Below, one piece after another: positions 11,168 to 23,721 of a stretch of 64,000 nucleotides of DNA. Within the stretch, counting starts at the first letter, position 1. Each line of letters starts with the position of its first letter. Origin of the DNA: Oreohelix idahoensis (lineage: Eukaryota > Mollusca > Gastropoda > Stylommatophora > Oreohelicidae); the NCBI GenBank assembly GCA_024509875.1, contig JAMPIV010019850.1, forward strand, positions 430,001 through 494,000, written 5' to 3'. The notes under the pieces were generated by a model. It was not told where the DNA came from. It did not search any database and worked only from the letters and a program-made list of their open reading frames with translations. Made by a program: the position numbers and the translations under genes.

Positions 11168-11880
11168 GGTACAACTGTATGGTATATCCCGCAGTTCTTG
11201 AGGCACCGTCAAGGTCTAAAACACCAAAGTGATGAAGCGCTATCTAATTGTTCTCATTCCAATTTACTATATTGTAAAGACGAGAGACTACATTTGATTA
11301 TGTCTAGAACCCTTGCTGATGAATGTTGTTGTCCATTACAACAATTAACACCACTCAATTAGTGCAATATGAACGTCACAGGAAGCAACATGAGAAGGGA
11401 CTTTATTATTCGCTACATCAACAGAAACAAGTCAGTCGCTATATTTTGGGGAGAAAGGCAACAAAAGCAGCATTTATAGAACAATTTTCAGAACTGTGCA
11501 TGTTTCTATTTATGTGATATAATCCAAATCTAAAAAAAATTAAAAACACGAACGGCCCAGAAGGGACATACCGATACGTTCGCCTCAGTCCTGGGTTTAT
11601 TCACTGTGGCCAGTATTGTTGTTTGACCATGTTTTTATATGTTTGTATTGTTATCCCATTAACAAGCCACAAGCAGGTTTCTGGTCTTAATGAGCCAAGT
11701 AGAAAGTGATTAGTGTTTATAGTGAGAAGCGGAAATATATGGTAATAAATATACAGTAGGCTGTGAATTATCCGCGATGGCAGAGTAAGATGAATGTTTA
11801 GCCAGCAAATAATAATAATAATAAGCTGCAACCCAAGACTGTGGCTTGTGAAAGAATATAATATTCTACAGCGATATACA
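11168..11880. other. Probable 3'UTR and flank
   Basis: Follows the stop of the thioredoxin-like exon. AATAAA-type signals occur near 11742 and in the AATAATAATAATAA run near 11810. No other gene is seen. Confidence 0.35.
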
Positions 11881-12230
11881 AGGTGTTCAAAAAGTCATCA
11901 TGCAGTTTTAAGCTGTTGAAGTTAAAAACTGCGCAAGGACTTTTGGGACACATTGTATACAGCTGCAATTGTAATACGTTTGTGGGTAATCGTAAAAGTA
12001 ATGATATTGCTTGCAGAAGTAAAAAGTACTGCAGATGGAAGATGCACCTTGGATGTGAAGAGTAGAGCAGACAGGCACAAGCAGCATTCCAGATAAATGA
12101 GAAGCATTTTGTTCATCATTTTGGTAGCAGACATCTTGTAAAAAAAAACACTACAACGAAACTGGCTATGGCAAAATGCCACGGGTTGTATCAGTTCTTG
12201 ATCAAATCTAGGGTATAACGCCATCCAACT
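11881..12230. other. Possible transposon-end remnant
   Basis: Begins ACAAGGTGTTCAAAAAGTC, a kind of end seen on many Tc1/mariner-like elements. No matching inverted end or transposase was found, so this is only a note. Confidence 0.2.
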
Positions 12231-12434
12231 CGTGGCATTCCATCGTCTACCAATTACTGGGTCTAGTGCGCACCAATGTTAAACCTGCTACACTGGGGAA
12301 GCCCTCGGGGTGTTGAAAGAAAGCCCAAAACCCTGTTCCCAAAAGCAGCAATGGTAAAGAGGGAAAACTCAAATCTTCATGGTTCGAAAGATGATGTATC
12401 AGTTTTAGTTATGTTTCATGTTGTTCACTTAGTT

Positions 12435-12585
12435 GTCGCTTTCTTACCTTTGTATTTTTTGTTCGTTTGTCCCAGGCGAAGGTCTTGTTGCCGTAACATG
12501 AACAATTGTGTATGTCTCTTGTCTTTGTAAGACCTATTACATTTTTTAAAAATATTTTAAGTCACCATTTACTGTGGTCCTGCTG
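12435..12585. repeat. Dispersed repeat, copy 2
   Basis: Pairs with 10655-10800 (core GAAGGTCTTGTTGCCG, then TTTTTTAAAAATA). Confidence 0.55.
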
Positions 12586-13983
12586 CGTTTCACCTCGTTT
12601 AATTATACGTTGAGGATTAAGAATGTTTGCGATGATGAAGTCAATTTTCATACTGTTTGTGAACATAATCGTAACAACGTATTATTTGTGAAACATGTGT
12701 TGATGGTGTTTAGCCGGCATTGTATTAACATTGATTAATTGTTCCTCTGCCATGCTAGGAGACTATGGTACTCATCATTTAGAAGACAAAGACATGGGGA
12801 AACATACCTGACAAATTAACCGCATGGAGTGCAAGAAATATTCAGCGTCTCATTGTCTACGTAGCTAAAAAGTACGAAGCAATTAATTAAAAACTTATTA
12901 AATTGCAACTGGGAACAAACATTTTATGATAAGAGTAGTTCTGCGGTGGATTTGCCTTGTTGGAAGAATGTATATAAATTTAAAAATAAAGTGATATGGA
13001 AAAAGTTTAACAAATTAACGTATACAGAAAACATGGGAAGTTTTGGGATTCAACCTTCGTCAGCCACAGTCACAAACATGCGGTACTGATAAATATAGGC
13101 ACGTTAATAGACAAGGCAATGGACACTTTAAATAACCGGGAAAAATGAATGAAAATACGAAATGAAGTCTAATGCAGAAGATAAAAAACCTAAATAACAA
13201 TGAACATTCAGGGAACTACACCACATAATAAAAGCTTATACGAGACCAAAACAAAAATCAACACATATCAACTACCTGAGTAAATGAGAAGAATTAAGGG
13301 TGAGCACAATCGGATATAAAATAACAATTCGAACAATTTCAACACGAGAAGTTCAACTACCAAATCTCCTTCCGCCCCCCCTCCCTTTTTTTTCCCCTTC
13401 CCCTTCTCCTTGTTTCCCACAAAGTTAAAACAAAAACCAAAACAATTCGACACAAATATTTTATACAGTGTCAATAGCTCTTAACAAAAAAAATAAATAA
13501 AGAAATAAAGAAAGAAAACCGTAAACCAGCATTTAAAAATCTCAGTCAACTAGGTCAAGAGATATACATTAAAGAACACGGAATGGGATTAACATCACAC
13601 ACACGACATTAGAAAACATCACACACACGACATTAGAAAACATCACTACAAATGTCAGAGGAATTGTAGCAAGGAGGCAAAAGGAATGAACTATATTTTG
13701 AAAGGGTTGAGAAACTATCATAAGAAAAACAACGCACGTAATAACCTATATAGAACGTCGGACGTTACATAACCAAATAGCACGTAAAGTTCCCGGAAGT
13801 CTTTAAATAAAATAAAATAATAGGACTACGCCACTTTGCTGCATGTCGTACAAGGCGGCAAATATGAGATCGTACAAAGGCATGACAACCTCATCATGTT
13901 AAACAAATTGTCACAGAAAAAACAAACGTTGAAAGAGCAAGCGATTTCTTGGTGCTAGCGTCATGCAAGGGGACTAGCTGTAG
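12586..13983. other. Non-coding stretch with a short direct repeat
   Basis: AT-rich, no gene recognised. At about 13592-13645 there are just over two copies of a 25-bp unit around CACACACACGACATTAGAAA. A poly-purine/pyrimidine tract lies at 13370-13410. Confidence 0.45.
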
Positions 13984-14019
13984 TTGTGGCTTTATGCTCC
14001 TGGAGCAGCGTTAAAAAAT

Positions 14020-14695
14020 GATGATAATAATAAAGAGGGTGATGATGATGACGTGCATGATGATGTCGTGCATGATGACGACGTGCTTGATGATGACGTG
14101 TATGATGACGATGATGTCGGGCTTGATGATGATATTGATGATGTCGTGCATGATGATGAGGATGATGTTGTGCATGATGATGTCGTACATGACGATGATA
14201 TTGATGACGACGTGCATATGTTGTCGTGCATGAAGATGATGATATTGATGACGACGTGCATGATGATGTCGTGCGTGATGAGAATGATGATGATGATGTC
14301 GTGCATGATGATGAGGATGATGTTGTGTATGATGATGAGGATGATGTTGTGTATGATGATGTCGTACATGATGATGATATTGATGACGACGTGCATGATG
14401 ATGTCGTGCGTGATGATATCGTACATGATGATGTCGTGCACGATGATGATGATGTGCATGATGATAATGATGTCGTGCGTGACGGTGATGATGTCGTGCA
14501 AGACAATGATGTTGTGCATGATAATGATATTGATTGTGTCGTGCATTATGATGATGTCGTGCACGATGATGATGATGACGTGCATAATGATGATGATGAT
14601 GTGGTGCATGATGATGATGATGTCGTGCTTGATGATGATAATGATGATGTGGTGCATGATGACGATGAAGTAGTGTTAGATGATGATGATGAGAA
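14020..14695 (+). repeat. GATGATGATGTCGTGCAT-type repeat encoding an Asp-rich stretch
   Basis: Imperfect repeat of GAT and GTCGTGCAT words. In the plus frame it encodes poly-Asp broken by VVH/VH, continuous from 13984 except for a frameshift near 14215. It opens the long decayed frame that continues to about 17870. The His-, Met- and Ser-rich frames on the other strand or phases are shadows of the repeat. Confidence 0.85.
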
Positions 14696-14928
14696 GCCAA
14701 GATCACCAATTGGTCAGTGCTGTTATTCTCACCAGACAGGTTCTAGATTTAGGGCTAACAGAGGTCATACCGTCTATGGTAACACCCGAGCATATACACA
14801 AAACACCAGAGGTGTGCACCACCCTATAGTCTACGACACTAGTAGACACGCACGGAACTATGGTCACAGGAGGCCGTACCAGGGTAAAGGACATTGTCAC
14901 ATTTGTGATAGAGAGCCGCAAATACATA

Positions 14929-16101
14929 CTAGGGTCGTTCAAGTCAAACCGGGACTTTTTGTTCTGGAAGTACAGGAAGGAATGCTAGCGTGGTAGTACT
15001 ACTGACAGTAGTAAGTAACAAGTGTGACCTACTCGTACTACCGTTACCGTTATTACCGTTAGGTGGCGTACGCGTCACGGGTCAGTCCCTGATAGATAAT
15101 GAAAATGGCGGACAACAGAGTTAGTGCATGCATGGAACAGCGTGTTATAATGAAGTTTCTTGTGAAAGAAGGCGTGAAACCCGCAGAAATTTACAGAAGA
15201 CTGCAAACACAGTACGGTGATGAGACACTCAGTCGCAGTAAGACATTTGAATAGTGTAAACGTTTTAAAGAAGGCCGTACATCCGTGAACGACAATCCGG
15301 GCCGTGGCGGCTCCCAGCCCACAGCGTTCGTGTGAACATCCAGCGTGTGGAACGCCTGATCCTGGAAAATCGTCACATAACCTGTCGTGAAATTGCACAA
15401 GAGGCATACTCTTATCTTTCTGTGGGGACGGTGCAGACTATCATTCACGAAAATTTGCATTTCCGGAAAGTTAGTGCACGTTGGGTGCCAAGACAACTTT
15501 CCGCTTTTGACCGGCAGAGAAGAGTTCAAGTCTGCACTGAGTTGAAGGATCGTTTTGGCAGTGAAGGCCAGAATTTTCTGAATCGCTTCATTACGTGTGA
15601 TGAAACCTGGGTGCATCATTTCACTCCAGAATCAAAACGAGCATCCATGCAGTGGAAGCATACGGACTCACCACCACCCCAAAAATTTCGGAAAATTGAT
15701 AAGAAAAGGCGTCCTGTTTCTACAGCATAACGCACGACCACATACCGCTCACCGCACCACGTGCAAATTACAGCAACTCGGGTGGGAGGTATTGCCACAT
15801 CCCCCTTACAGCCCAGACCTCGCTCCGAGCGACTTCCACCTGTTTGGACCCCTGAATGAGTTCCTTGGAGGTCAGCATTTTAGCACTGATGACGAAGTGA
15901 AGCAGGATGTCCTACGATGGTTCAGGAGTACCGACATATCTTTCTACGCTAAAGCTTTTCAAGCATTAATTAAACGCTGGGATAGGTGTATAAATGTTGC
16001 AGGGGATTATTTCGAAAAAAAAAATGGCAATTTCACTCCTACAAATTTGTTCTTTTAGTTTGTACAAACAAAAGTCCCGGGTTTGACTTGAACGACCCTC
16101 G
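14929..16101 (+). mobile_element. mariner element with TIRs and TA target duplication, about 1.17 kb
   Basis: The left end CTAGGGTCGTTCAAGTCAAA and the right end, read inward, CGAGGGTCGTTCAAGTCAAA form inverted repeats of about 33 bp. TA dinucleotides at 14927-14928 and 16102-16103 flank them. The element is shorter than a typical 1.3-kb mariner because of an internal deletion. Confidence 0.93.
15105..16058 (+). pseudogene. mariner transposase, inactive
   Basis: An ATG at 15105 begins the paired-like helix-turn-helix region (MEQRVIMKFLVKEGVKPAEI, RLQTQYGDETLSRSKTFE), ending at a TAG in place of the usual Trp (15252). A frameshift near 15330 leads to HITCREIAQEAYSYLSVGTV and FITCDETWVHHF (first catalytic Asp). 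About 50 residues are then missing before GVLFLQHNARPHTAH. Here the second catalytic Asp of HDN is replaced, reading QHN. The third Asp is present in YSPDLAPSDFHLF. The C-terminus reads FEKKNGNFTPTNLFF. Two stops or shifts, the deletion and the Asp-to-His change make it dead. Confidence 0.93.
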
Positions 16102-17870
16102 TAGAATAGGAATGGCACAGGAAGGATGTTACCGCCAACACAACAGAGCGTGGGACAGTAATAAAGAGCCAGCGACACAAAACAAATGCCACATAAGATA
16201 TGAAAACAGGAAGGGACACGACAACAAGTGGGAAAGGTGGCATAAAAATGCACAAAATAGGCAATGTAGTGAAAATAATGACAAAAACAAAATCCTAGAA
16301 AAGGCTGCTGGACGGGTACACTGGAACACACTTAATAAAAGCAGACATAGAATGGCAGTAAGGAATTTCATTGCCGAGACCAGAAACAGAAAGATATGGG
16401 AGATAAAGAACGTGGCATTAGAGAAGGGACAAAGGTGTCTCATAACGACAGAAGATGGATGGAGAGCACACATAGGTACAATAAGATCAGGAAAGAAAGT
16501 TAACAGATACCAACAAGTAAATTTAGTGAATACGGATAGGACACAGCATACCACTGGGAATAACATGCAACCCAGACAGATAGAAAAACCAGAGGGAAAG
16601 CATTTGAAGATGATTAGTGCCGGAACACAAACGGAGATAGATACTGTAGCGTCACACTTGGGGTCAGCACAAAATGATAAAGACGTCATGAGAGAATAGG
16701 AAACATGGTCACATGGGTTAGACAATGCAAGAAAATCTAAGATACCACTCAGTATAAAAGGGACGAACCGACAAACAGCTCAAACAAAAATAGTGGTACC
16801 ACAGCATAGGGATAACCCCGAGGTAAAGAACAAGAAGGATGAACAGATGCAGATATTACTGGAAGAGAAAGAAAGATCAGCGAAGGTGGACAATAGGAAA
16901 GATAGGATAGAAGAAACGCAGGACACTGACGCATCGAACAGGCGTATAAGAACAGCAGTAAGAAGGAATCCTAAGAAACAGGTCCACAAGAAGTACAGGA
17001 CATGGACACGTCTTATAGGCGTACAAGAGGAGTAGGGAAGACGAGACAGGAAGGAGTAAATACAGTGCATGAAAAGTACCAGCTTGACATACAATCAGAA
17101 TCCGATTCGTCAAGTGGGGAAGATGGAGTTATGGACTCCGACGAATATGCCCAAGGCTACAGGTCGGACGAGCTCGATTATACAGCGGACGACGAAGGGA
17201 ATATAATTTATTGGCCGAAAAATGAGAATAGTGATCTTGGATGTATAAATGTGATAAAGACGAAGACAATTATCAAAATGGCTGAACCAAGATTAAATGA
17301 GTTAAAGAAAGCAATAAAAAGTACCCTAAGAGAAGCCGATTCAACACCTTGTCAACAAAAAAGGTGCGGAAATTTCTGGAAGGAAAGTTTGATACAGACT
17401 TATCAATAAGGGAAAAAGAAGTTCACAAGCTTGTGATCGACATCATTGAAGAAGAGTATGAGGAGGACACAGAGAAGAAAGATTACAAAGAAGAGGAAGA
17501 AGATAGATCGACCAGGAAGAAAAGTTGACAACCAGTTAATGAAGCAAAACTTAGCAATAGACGGAGATGGTCTTCAGAATCGGTGTCGACCGACTCAGAC
17601 AGTGTAGTGTCTGAGGAGAGTGACGGTAGTCACAGATACAAAAGGAGTTACAGAGGGGAGAATAGTAGAAGAATCAAGGAGGAAGGGAGCAAATATAGAA
17701 GTAGAAGTAGAGAACGTGAGTACCCAGTATACAACCTAGATGAAATACTTGCGAACAGGGCAGAAAGGTGGAGATGTTATGCGGAGATAACGAGTCAGAC
17801 TAGATGGAGGGAATTGTCAGAAGCGGATAAACGATGGAAGGAGAGGAATAAAAATGGCGGCGTTAGCTAA

Positions 17871-18305
17871 GTCGTGAGGAGACTTTTAGTGCAGTCATTC
17901 TCCACCAAACACAATAGAGAACCATAAGGAGATAGATAAGAGATGAGAGCCATGGAGAAATGACGGGAGTATTGAGAAGACACAGGAAGGATGGCACAGA
18001 CATATAGAAATGATAGTTCTAGAAGGAAAGAATGTAGAAATGAGAAGCCATGGAGAAAATGGCAAAGAGAGATTTTTGCGGCAGTGGCCGGAGTCTTGTG
18101 AAGACTTTCGGGAGAAATCATTTTTTTTTCTCCGAAATACATGAAGAGAAGATAAAAGTGTTAAGAACGTTCCAGGGAGGGAACGAAAAACATATAAAAC
18201 GTTAAGTGTGGCGTTTGCCAGACTACAAATGAGAGTCTATTGAGGGTAACCCTCACCGAACATATTGTAGTGGATTTGATGGTACTGTATGGTTGTGATA
18301 TTACC
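17871..18305. other. Purine-rich flank of the decayed frame
   Basis: A/G-rich like the frame before it, but with no open frame. It may be the 3' non-coding part of the same element. No LTR pair was found. Confidence 0.3.
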
Positions 18306-18309
18306 TAGT

Positions 18310-19650
18310 GTGATGCATGAGGTCAGCTGTGAAGGCTCCTGAGATAAATGTAGCTGTGAATTTACAGAAGGCGCTTCTTGCTACCACTTACGACCTCACA
18401 CATATCTTTTTTACTAATGAATGTGGCTACGTTAAAATCTAGGGTACTGATATGTAATGTGTTGTGGTAGATTACATACACACACACACAGATATTTGAT
18501 AAGTCTAATAATATTAATAAAATTTATAATACACTGAACTAACTCAAGCTGTTTAAATTTTTGATATTAAATTTTCTTTAAGTTTATTTGTTCTGAACCA
18601 AGGTTTTATTTTGGTCAGAACATATGAAAAATTTTGAAATTATGAATGAAATGCATGAATATATGTCATAATAAAATAGAAAATGTGTACAAATGTATTT
18701 CAAATGACTGGTTAATAGTAATTATCTTAAGATAGTCCCAGGAGAACTTATTTCTAGTTATGCTGTTGGGGTGATATCATCACTCCCTGTCTATGACTAC
18801 CAAACATTGTCCATTCACTGATGGGAGTAATACAAGTTTTATTTCCCAAAATTTGTGTGGGTTCTAGTGATGGTAATATAGTTGATGTGTTAGTTAGTAA
18901 ATAAGTTGGTGAAGGTCCAGCAGGCCAGACGCTCACGTATCTTGACTGAGTAGTTCTGGTGCTGGAATCTGGTGGCCCCACCTCTCCGTGCTTGGGGGCA
19001 ATATAAGGCTGCTCTGACAAAATACTAGACTTCACTGGTCCACCCTTGTATATATCATCACAGCATTTGACACCGCTTTGGTGTCAATCAGAAACTCACA
19101 CTTCTGCAACAAAAGTATTGGGTCATGTGTCAGAACTCTACCTCTTGAGCCACTTCTGCACACAACACTACACAACAACACCACATAGACGGGGTCAGAT
19201 CTCTCTGACCATACAGCACATCTTACCAAGTTGGTTTCACATAGTACTAGTTCCCCAAGACTACATATTCTGAAATATGTTCATTAGCTTCCTGCTATTG
19301 AATAAGATAGGTGATATGTTCCACTGATCTCAACACTTGATCCGCCCTTCATAATCCTTGCTGGCGTTTATGTATTTTGTTTGTCTCTAGACCCTGAACT
19401 TGGGCTGGGGATCTAGAGCGAATCCTTACTTGTTGTAAGGGATAGATTTTGATATGGCAGTATCAAATCACTCGAAACATTAAACAATATTAAAATATAC
19501 AAAGAAATGCTTTCAGTCTTACCAGAATTATGAATAGAGAACACAGTTATATTCTAGCAAAACTCAGCTGAGCTGCTGGCTCTAGTATGGCGTCCCTCTA
19601 AATATGGAATAGCTTTCTGGGAAATACACCACTGAATTATTTACTGTGTC
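18310..19650 (-). repeat. Large dispersed repeat, copy 1, with minus-strand coding remnant
   Basis: Colinear with 47165-48480. Block 18310-18480 matches 47165-47340 (GAGGTCAGCTGTGAAGG, CTTGCTACCAC, GGCTACGTTAAA). Block 18754-19035 has a minus-strand frame (SRYVSVWPAGPSPTYLL ... ISEWTMFGSHRQGVMISP) that aligns loosely in protein with a frame at 47650-47930. Near 19560 the minus strand has a donor-like AATTCTG|GTAAGACTG, shared with the other copies. It looks like an old multi-exon mobile gene; family unknown. Confidence 0.5.
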
Positions 19651-22030
19651 TACTACTGGACAGCTTTTAGTTGAATGGCAAAAATGCGCGTCTGTGCGCC
19701 AATAATATGATTATCTTTGGCCAATCACCGACTTTCCCCCCTTTCAAATTTCAAACCTCTTACCAAAAGTCAATTCAGTCATACCTCAGTCAAGTATGTA
19801 TTATTGTCTGTTGGTCCGTCTGTCTCTACTTGCTTTTTCATAAAAAAAACACGCTTGGTTCTACATGCCTTTCTACACGAATCGGTCTCTAGAGTTATTT
19901 TTAGCCACAATTTTCCACTATTTCCCCCTCTCTTTCATTCCAACTAGATTTTAGCACTTGAGTCTTAAGGCCGCAATTTTTGAAAATTAGTGACATTTTT
20001 TTTACAGTGCAGTCGCTCGTCTGTTATGAACAACACAGTCTTTTGTCAATATCTTCATTATTATCTATCCGTCTGTATAAATGAAAGCATATTATTTCTC
20101 TGCTCAAGATGGGCTATCAGACTAGCTAGGTTTTATATTCCTAACATTATTATTAAGAAAAAGTTACTTTTTCAAGGTTAGTTGTTTTTTTGAAATATGT
20201 TCGAGCATCTTCTGTAATGCGTTTGCCGCTGAATTCAAATAAAAGGACTAAGTATCGTAAAAGCGTCCAAGAAATGACTGTTGCGTATAATAGCTAAGGT
20301 CCCTTTTGTCCATTTCTTTACATTGTGTCAACTTGGGGACGTAAATGTTTTTCCTTTCCCCACCAATTGCGTCTTTTTAGCCTTGCTAGTTTCAAGCACG
20401 TGTTCAGTCATATTTTTTCTTTTTGATCTCCGTTCCCTCCCGTCTCCAAGGGTAAACATTTTGTCTGTACGTCTAACAAGTTAGTTTCCATGGCGGGTAG
20501 TGAACCGCGGCATGGGCGATCATATCTTCTAGTAGCTTACGCATTATTTTTATCCCTACATTTTATCTTTGGAGATATTTTAACGTTGTATCACGGTTAA
20601 ATTTATCACACATATACAGAAGAAATTCAGACACGGGGAGACAGAGTGTTGTGGAGAAGGAAAAAACAAGAGGTAGCACAAAGAGAGGTTCCAGAGAGGG
20701 AACGGGCATTGAGAAGCCAAAAGAAAGGGACAAAGAAGAAAAGAGAAGTGAGAAGGCACAGGAACATGATACAGACATGACGTCACTGAAGAAACAGTGA
20801 CAAAAAGATTAAATATGGAGAAACCATGAAACAAAGTGATAAGGAGTGGACGTAAAAATAGAGTAAAGAATAGACATAAGTGGAAGAGGAAGTCAAGACA
20901 GGTCAGCAGCAGAAAAACACGCAAATAGGTAAAAGCGACAGGAGCAGGTTCTTAGTATAGTGAAAAAATGGTAAAAGAAAACCACACCAGGTGTGTGATA
21001 CATTAAAATTGTTAGCAAAATGATGTGCGTGTGAGATAGCAGGGATGGAAGAATGAATGTCAGGAAATAAACTTGGTCGATTGTGAATGAAAGAGATGGA
21101 GAAATATATAAATTGTTCTTCATTAGAAGTATGAAAGGGAAGGAGATGTGGATGAATGTAGTTATTGCTAAAAGGACGGGACAAGAACATTCCCAGTACA
21201 ATATAATTGTCTTGTGTAAAAAGAAATTGTCGATTGGAGAGATCGAAATTAGTTATGTGTTGAACAAGGGTTGCAACAGCACATTGCTAAGGATTTTTTT
21301 TTTGTATATATGAAAAGTACAATAGTGTTGGTACAACCATGAAAATACATTTTTCTCCTATGGATAAATAATTTATTTTGGGGGGATAAGGAGATAGATG
21401 TGGCAGATAAGGGAACGAATAATGAGAATCAGATATAAGAAAGTCAAGATAGAGTAGAAAAAGGGGATGCGCAAATAGGAATGTGCATGAGACGGGGATC
21501 GAAAAAGAGGTGAACAAAAATCCGGTTGGGCACGCTTTTCAGCTACAGTCAGAATCGTGAGTTAAACAGTGCAGGTCGCACATACCCGAGATAGAGAGGG
21601 TAGCCACGTTGAAGGTAATATTCAAGTAGAATGTGTTGTGAAAATTCTCTGACAAGGAGACAAGATTGGATGGTAATGAACCCAACATTATTGATAGCTT
21701 TTCAGCTGAAAATTATTTCATCTAACACCAGTACGTCCTATTCTTACAAGGATTTACTTAGGAAGGAAGAAAAGAGGTAGATACTGATAGCACCTGAACA
21801 ACTACTGACTGTTAGATATTATAATATTGAATGTGTAGTTTCAATGCTGAACGAGAGTTGAAGAAGGAAGGGTGACGGACCAAGATTGTGGAGGTCCAGA
21901 TAACAGCAGTGGTCCACACATTGTAAATAAACTATTTCAGTTGACTGTTGCGTTCCCTAGTTATATAGAAGCTCTGTTTGGCGTTGTGTCATCGCTCGCT
22001 GTGTGTGTGTGACTGTTGTAATCATTCATC
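19651..22030. other. Unassigned; purine-rich block at 20570-21520
   Basis: 19651-20570 is T-rich with no exon seen. 20570-21520 is strongly A/G-rich on the plus strand, giving Ser/Phe/Leu-rich antisense frames that look like composition effects. Nothing definite. Confidence 0.4.
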
Positions 22031-22084
22031 ATGTCATCGCTAGCTACTGAGGCAAAGAACCTGGGCATACAGCGGCCGAGTGAG
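22031..22084 (+). CDS. Possible short first coding exon
   Basis: An ATG followed by 18 codons (MSSLATEAKNLGIQRPSE) runs into GAG|GTAACC, an acceptable donor in phase 0. Upstream is an AATAAA-containing, LTR-like stretch and a (GT)n. No downstream exon was identified, so this is weak. Confidence 0.18.
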
Positions 22085-22744
22085 GTAACCACCTGTTAGT
22101 GCAGGTGGCCACAATTGATAGTTACAGATAAACAGGTTTAATAATCACGTATGGGTTAACAATGTAAAATAAATAATGTTACCTATAAAACAGAAACGAT
22201 GATATTTCTCATCATAGGATGATGTTAGATGTTGGTGGATAATAGGAAAAATTATGAAATTTCCGTGGCTGAGATTGTCTGTTACGTGACTTCTGGTGTT
22301 GGGTCAGCCGGCGTCCGCGTCAGTCACTGTTGGTTTCCACATGTGTCGTGGACTGGTCCTTCTCTTCAATAATCAAATCTGGAGGCTGTAGGACGTCCCA
22401 TGCAGTAATGCTGAGGTATCTATAAATGTTATCAAACGTCATCAATATCCGTCTGATGTTGGTGTTTAGCGTCGACTACTGGCAACTTAAACAACAAACT
22501 AAGAGAGCAACACATGCCTATTTAGGGTATTGGGTCTCCTGATACGAGCATCACGCGACCTCTGCTTACATCCACCACTTCATCTTCTTCAGAATGTTTA
22601 CTCTTCTTGAGCACTGACTTTAGACCCAGTAAGTCGGATGAAGGACAGCGGAAGGCAATACTTGAAATATACATCAACATACATATAAAACTTACTAAAG
22701 TGTTAGTATAATAAATATATACACCAACATATCATCATCATCCA
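22085..22744. other. Non-coding
   Basis: No supported feature. Confidence 0.4.
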
Positions 22745-23105
22745 GTACCTGCTCTATATAAATCATGGGACCATCTTTGCTGTTAGTTCCACAAAGCAGT
22801 CACCAGCTTTTGCAGTGGCGGATCATGTGTCAAGTTATTTCAGTGATGAAGTTACCAGTCTCATATACAACTGTTCTACCACAAACACATTATTTCAGTG
22901 ATGAAGTTACCAGCCTCATATACAACTGTTCAACCACAAACACATTGTACATCTCAAAATGCAAATATAAAATGATAAAATGTACATATTAAAAATTACC
23001 CCCGATATCGGTTGAACACAGACTTTTTGCACAGGAAACGTCCGAATATTTTCAGGCAACTGATTTATGTCGTCTGTTTAAGTGGGTTAGGTGTCTTACT
23101 GGGTG
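22745..23105 (+). repeat. Dispersed repeat (GCTCCATAT...CACCAG family), copy 1
   Basis: Same family as 30165-30640, 46650-46737, 50680-51240, 51785-52400 and 56215-56700: CCTGCTC(C)ATATA, GCAGTCACCAGC, a CAGTGGTGG-like block and GTTGCCAGCCTCA. Here a 56-bp internal segment, starting TTATTTCAGTGATGAAGTTA, is present twice in tandem. Confidence 0.65.
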
Positions 23106-23324
23106 CACTTAAGGTAAGATCCTAGAACGTAGGCGCAAAGTGATGACTCTGGAGTTACTCCCTTCTAATCTTAGAATTCACTGCCAGTCATTTGGCCTGT
23201 CATATATGGGGTCCTAATATTTTGTGTTCCTGGCGGCCTATGAGTTCTTCTCGAAACAACTGGAAGTCAGTGAAGTAGTCTGACAAATCGGTATGTTATA
23301 GTCGAAATTTCTTTTTGAGTTGGT

Positions 23325-23719
23325 GACTTTTTTTTTAAACCTCGTTGTCTTTCCTTGTCCTATGAGTAGTTAGTAAGTTTGCTAATTTTTCTGTTGTTTT
23401 ATTTTTGTGTGAATGATTTGTTAGTTCTTGTTGCTTAATTTCTATTAGGTTGAATGTCTTTTCTGAAGTACTAACCTTATATGTTTTCCTTTGTTTTATG
23501 TATATATCTTTTAAGTATTGATTGGGCATCTCCTGAGGCATCTATACTTAAAACCTTATCACATGTCATGTCTATATTGTGATTTCTATAGTAAGTTTTT
23601 AATTCAAGCCTTTGTTGTTCGTACTTTTTACAGTGGATCAGGTAGTGGTCTATGTCATTTTCTTCCTGAAATTCTTGGCAGTGTGGTTCCTCTATCATAA
23701 ACTATGCTGCACCGAGACT
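23325..23719 (-). pseudogene. LINE 3' end, second copy of the element at 36-41.6 kb
   Basis: The minus strand encodes MIEEPHCQEFQEENDID, HYLIHCKKYEQQRLELK and DAQSILKRYIHKTKE, matching 41160-41400 almost residue for residue. It is followed by the same 3'UTR and a poly(A) tail (plus-strand T run at 23328-23336). It is 5'-truncated within ORF2, as expected for LINE insertions. The ATCTTT array begins directly at its 5' edge. Confidence 0.88.
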
Positions 23720-23721
23720 TA

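Larger units (their letters stand above)
13984..17870 (+). pseudogene. Long decayed reading frame of unknown type, split by a mariner
   Basis: Plus strand. Parts in order: Asp-rich repeat (13984-14695); basic/His/Tyr-rich segment with RRPYQGKGHCHICDREP (14696-14928); mariner insertion (14929-16101); continuation with GCYRQHNRAWDSNKEP and WERWHKNAQNRQC to a TAG at 16697; the same frame again to 17035; a frameshift to an acidic block with SESDSSSGEDG and DDEGNIIYWPKN; another shift near 17365 into FLEGKFDTDLSIREKEVHK and a Glu-rich run; a stop near 17528; then an Arg/Ser region (SKYRSRSREREYPVYNLDEI) ending at TAA 17868. If the mariner is removed at its TA, the frame runs straight through. A CX2C and a CX3H flank the insertion, possibly one zinc-binding module. 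Composition resembles retroelement gag or an RS-domain protein, but I do not recognise a family. Confidence 0.5.

Noticed and set aside
13961..14709. Ser/Thr-, Met-, Ile- and His-rich frames
   Set aside because: Other phases and the opposite strand of the GAT/GTCGTGCAT repeat.
16129..17113. Long Leu/Ser/Cys/Phe-rich minus-strand frames
   Set aside because: Antisense of the purine-rich plus-strand reading frame; composition artefact.
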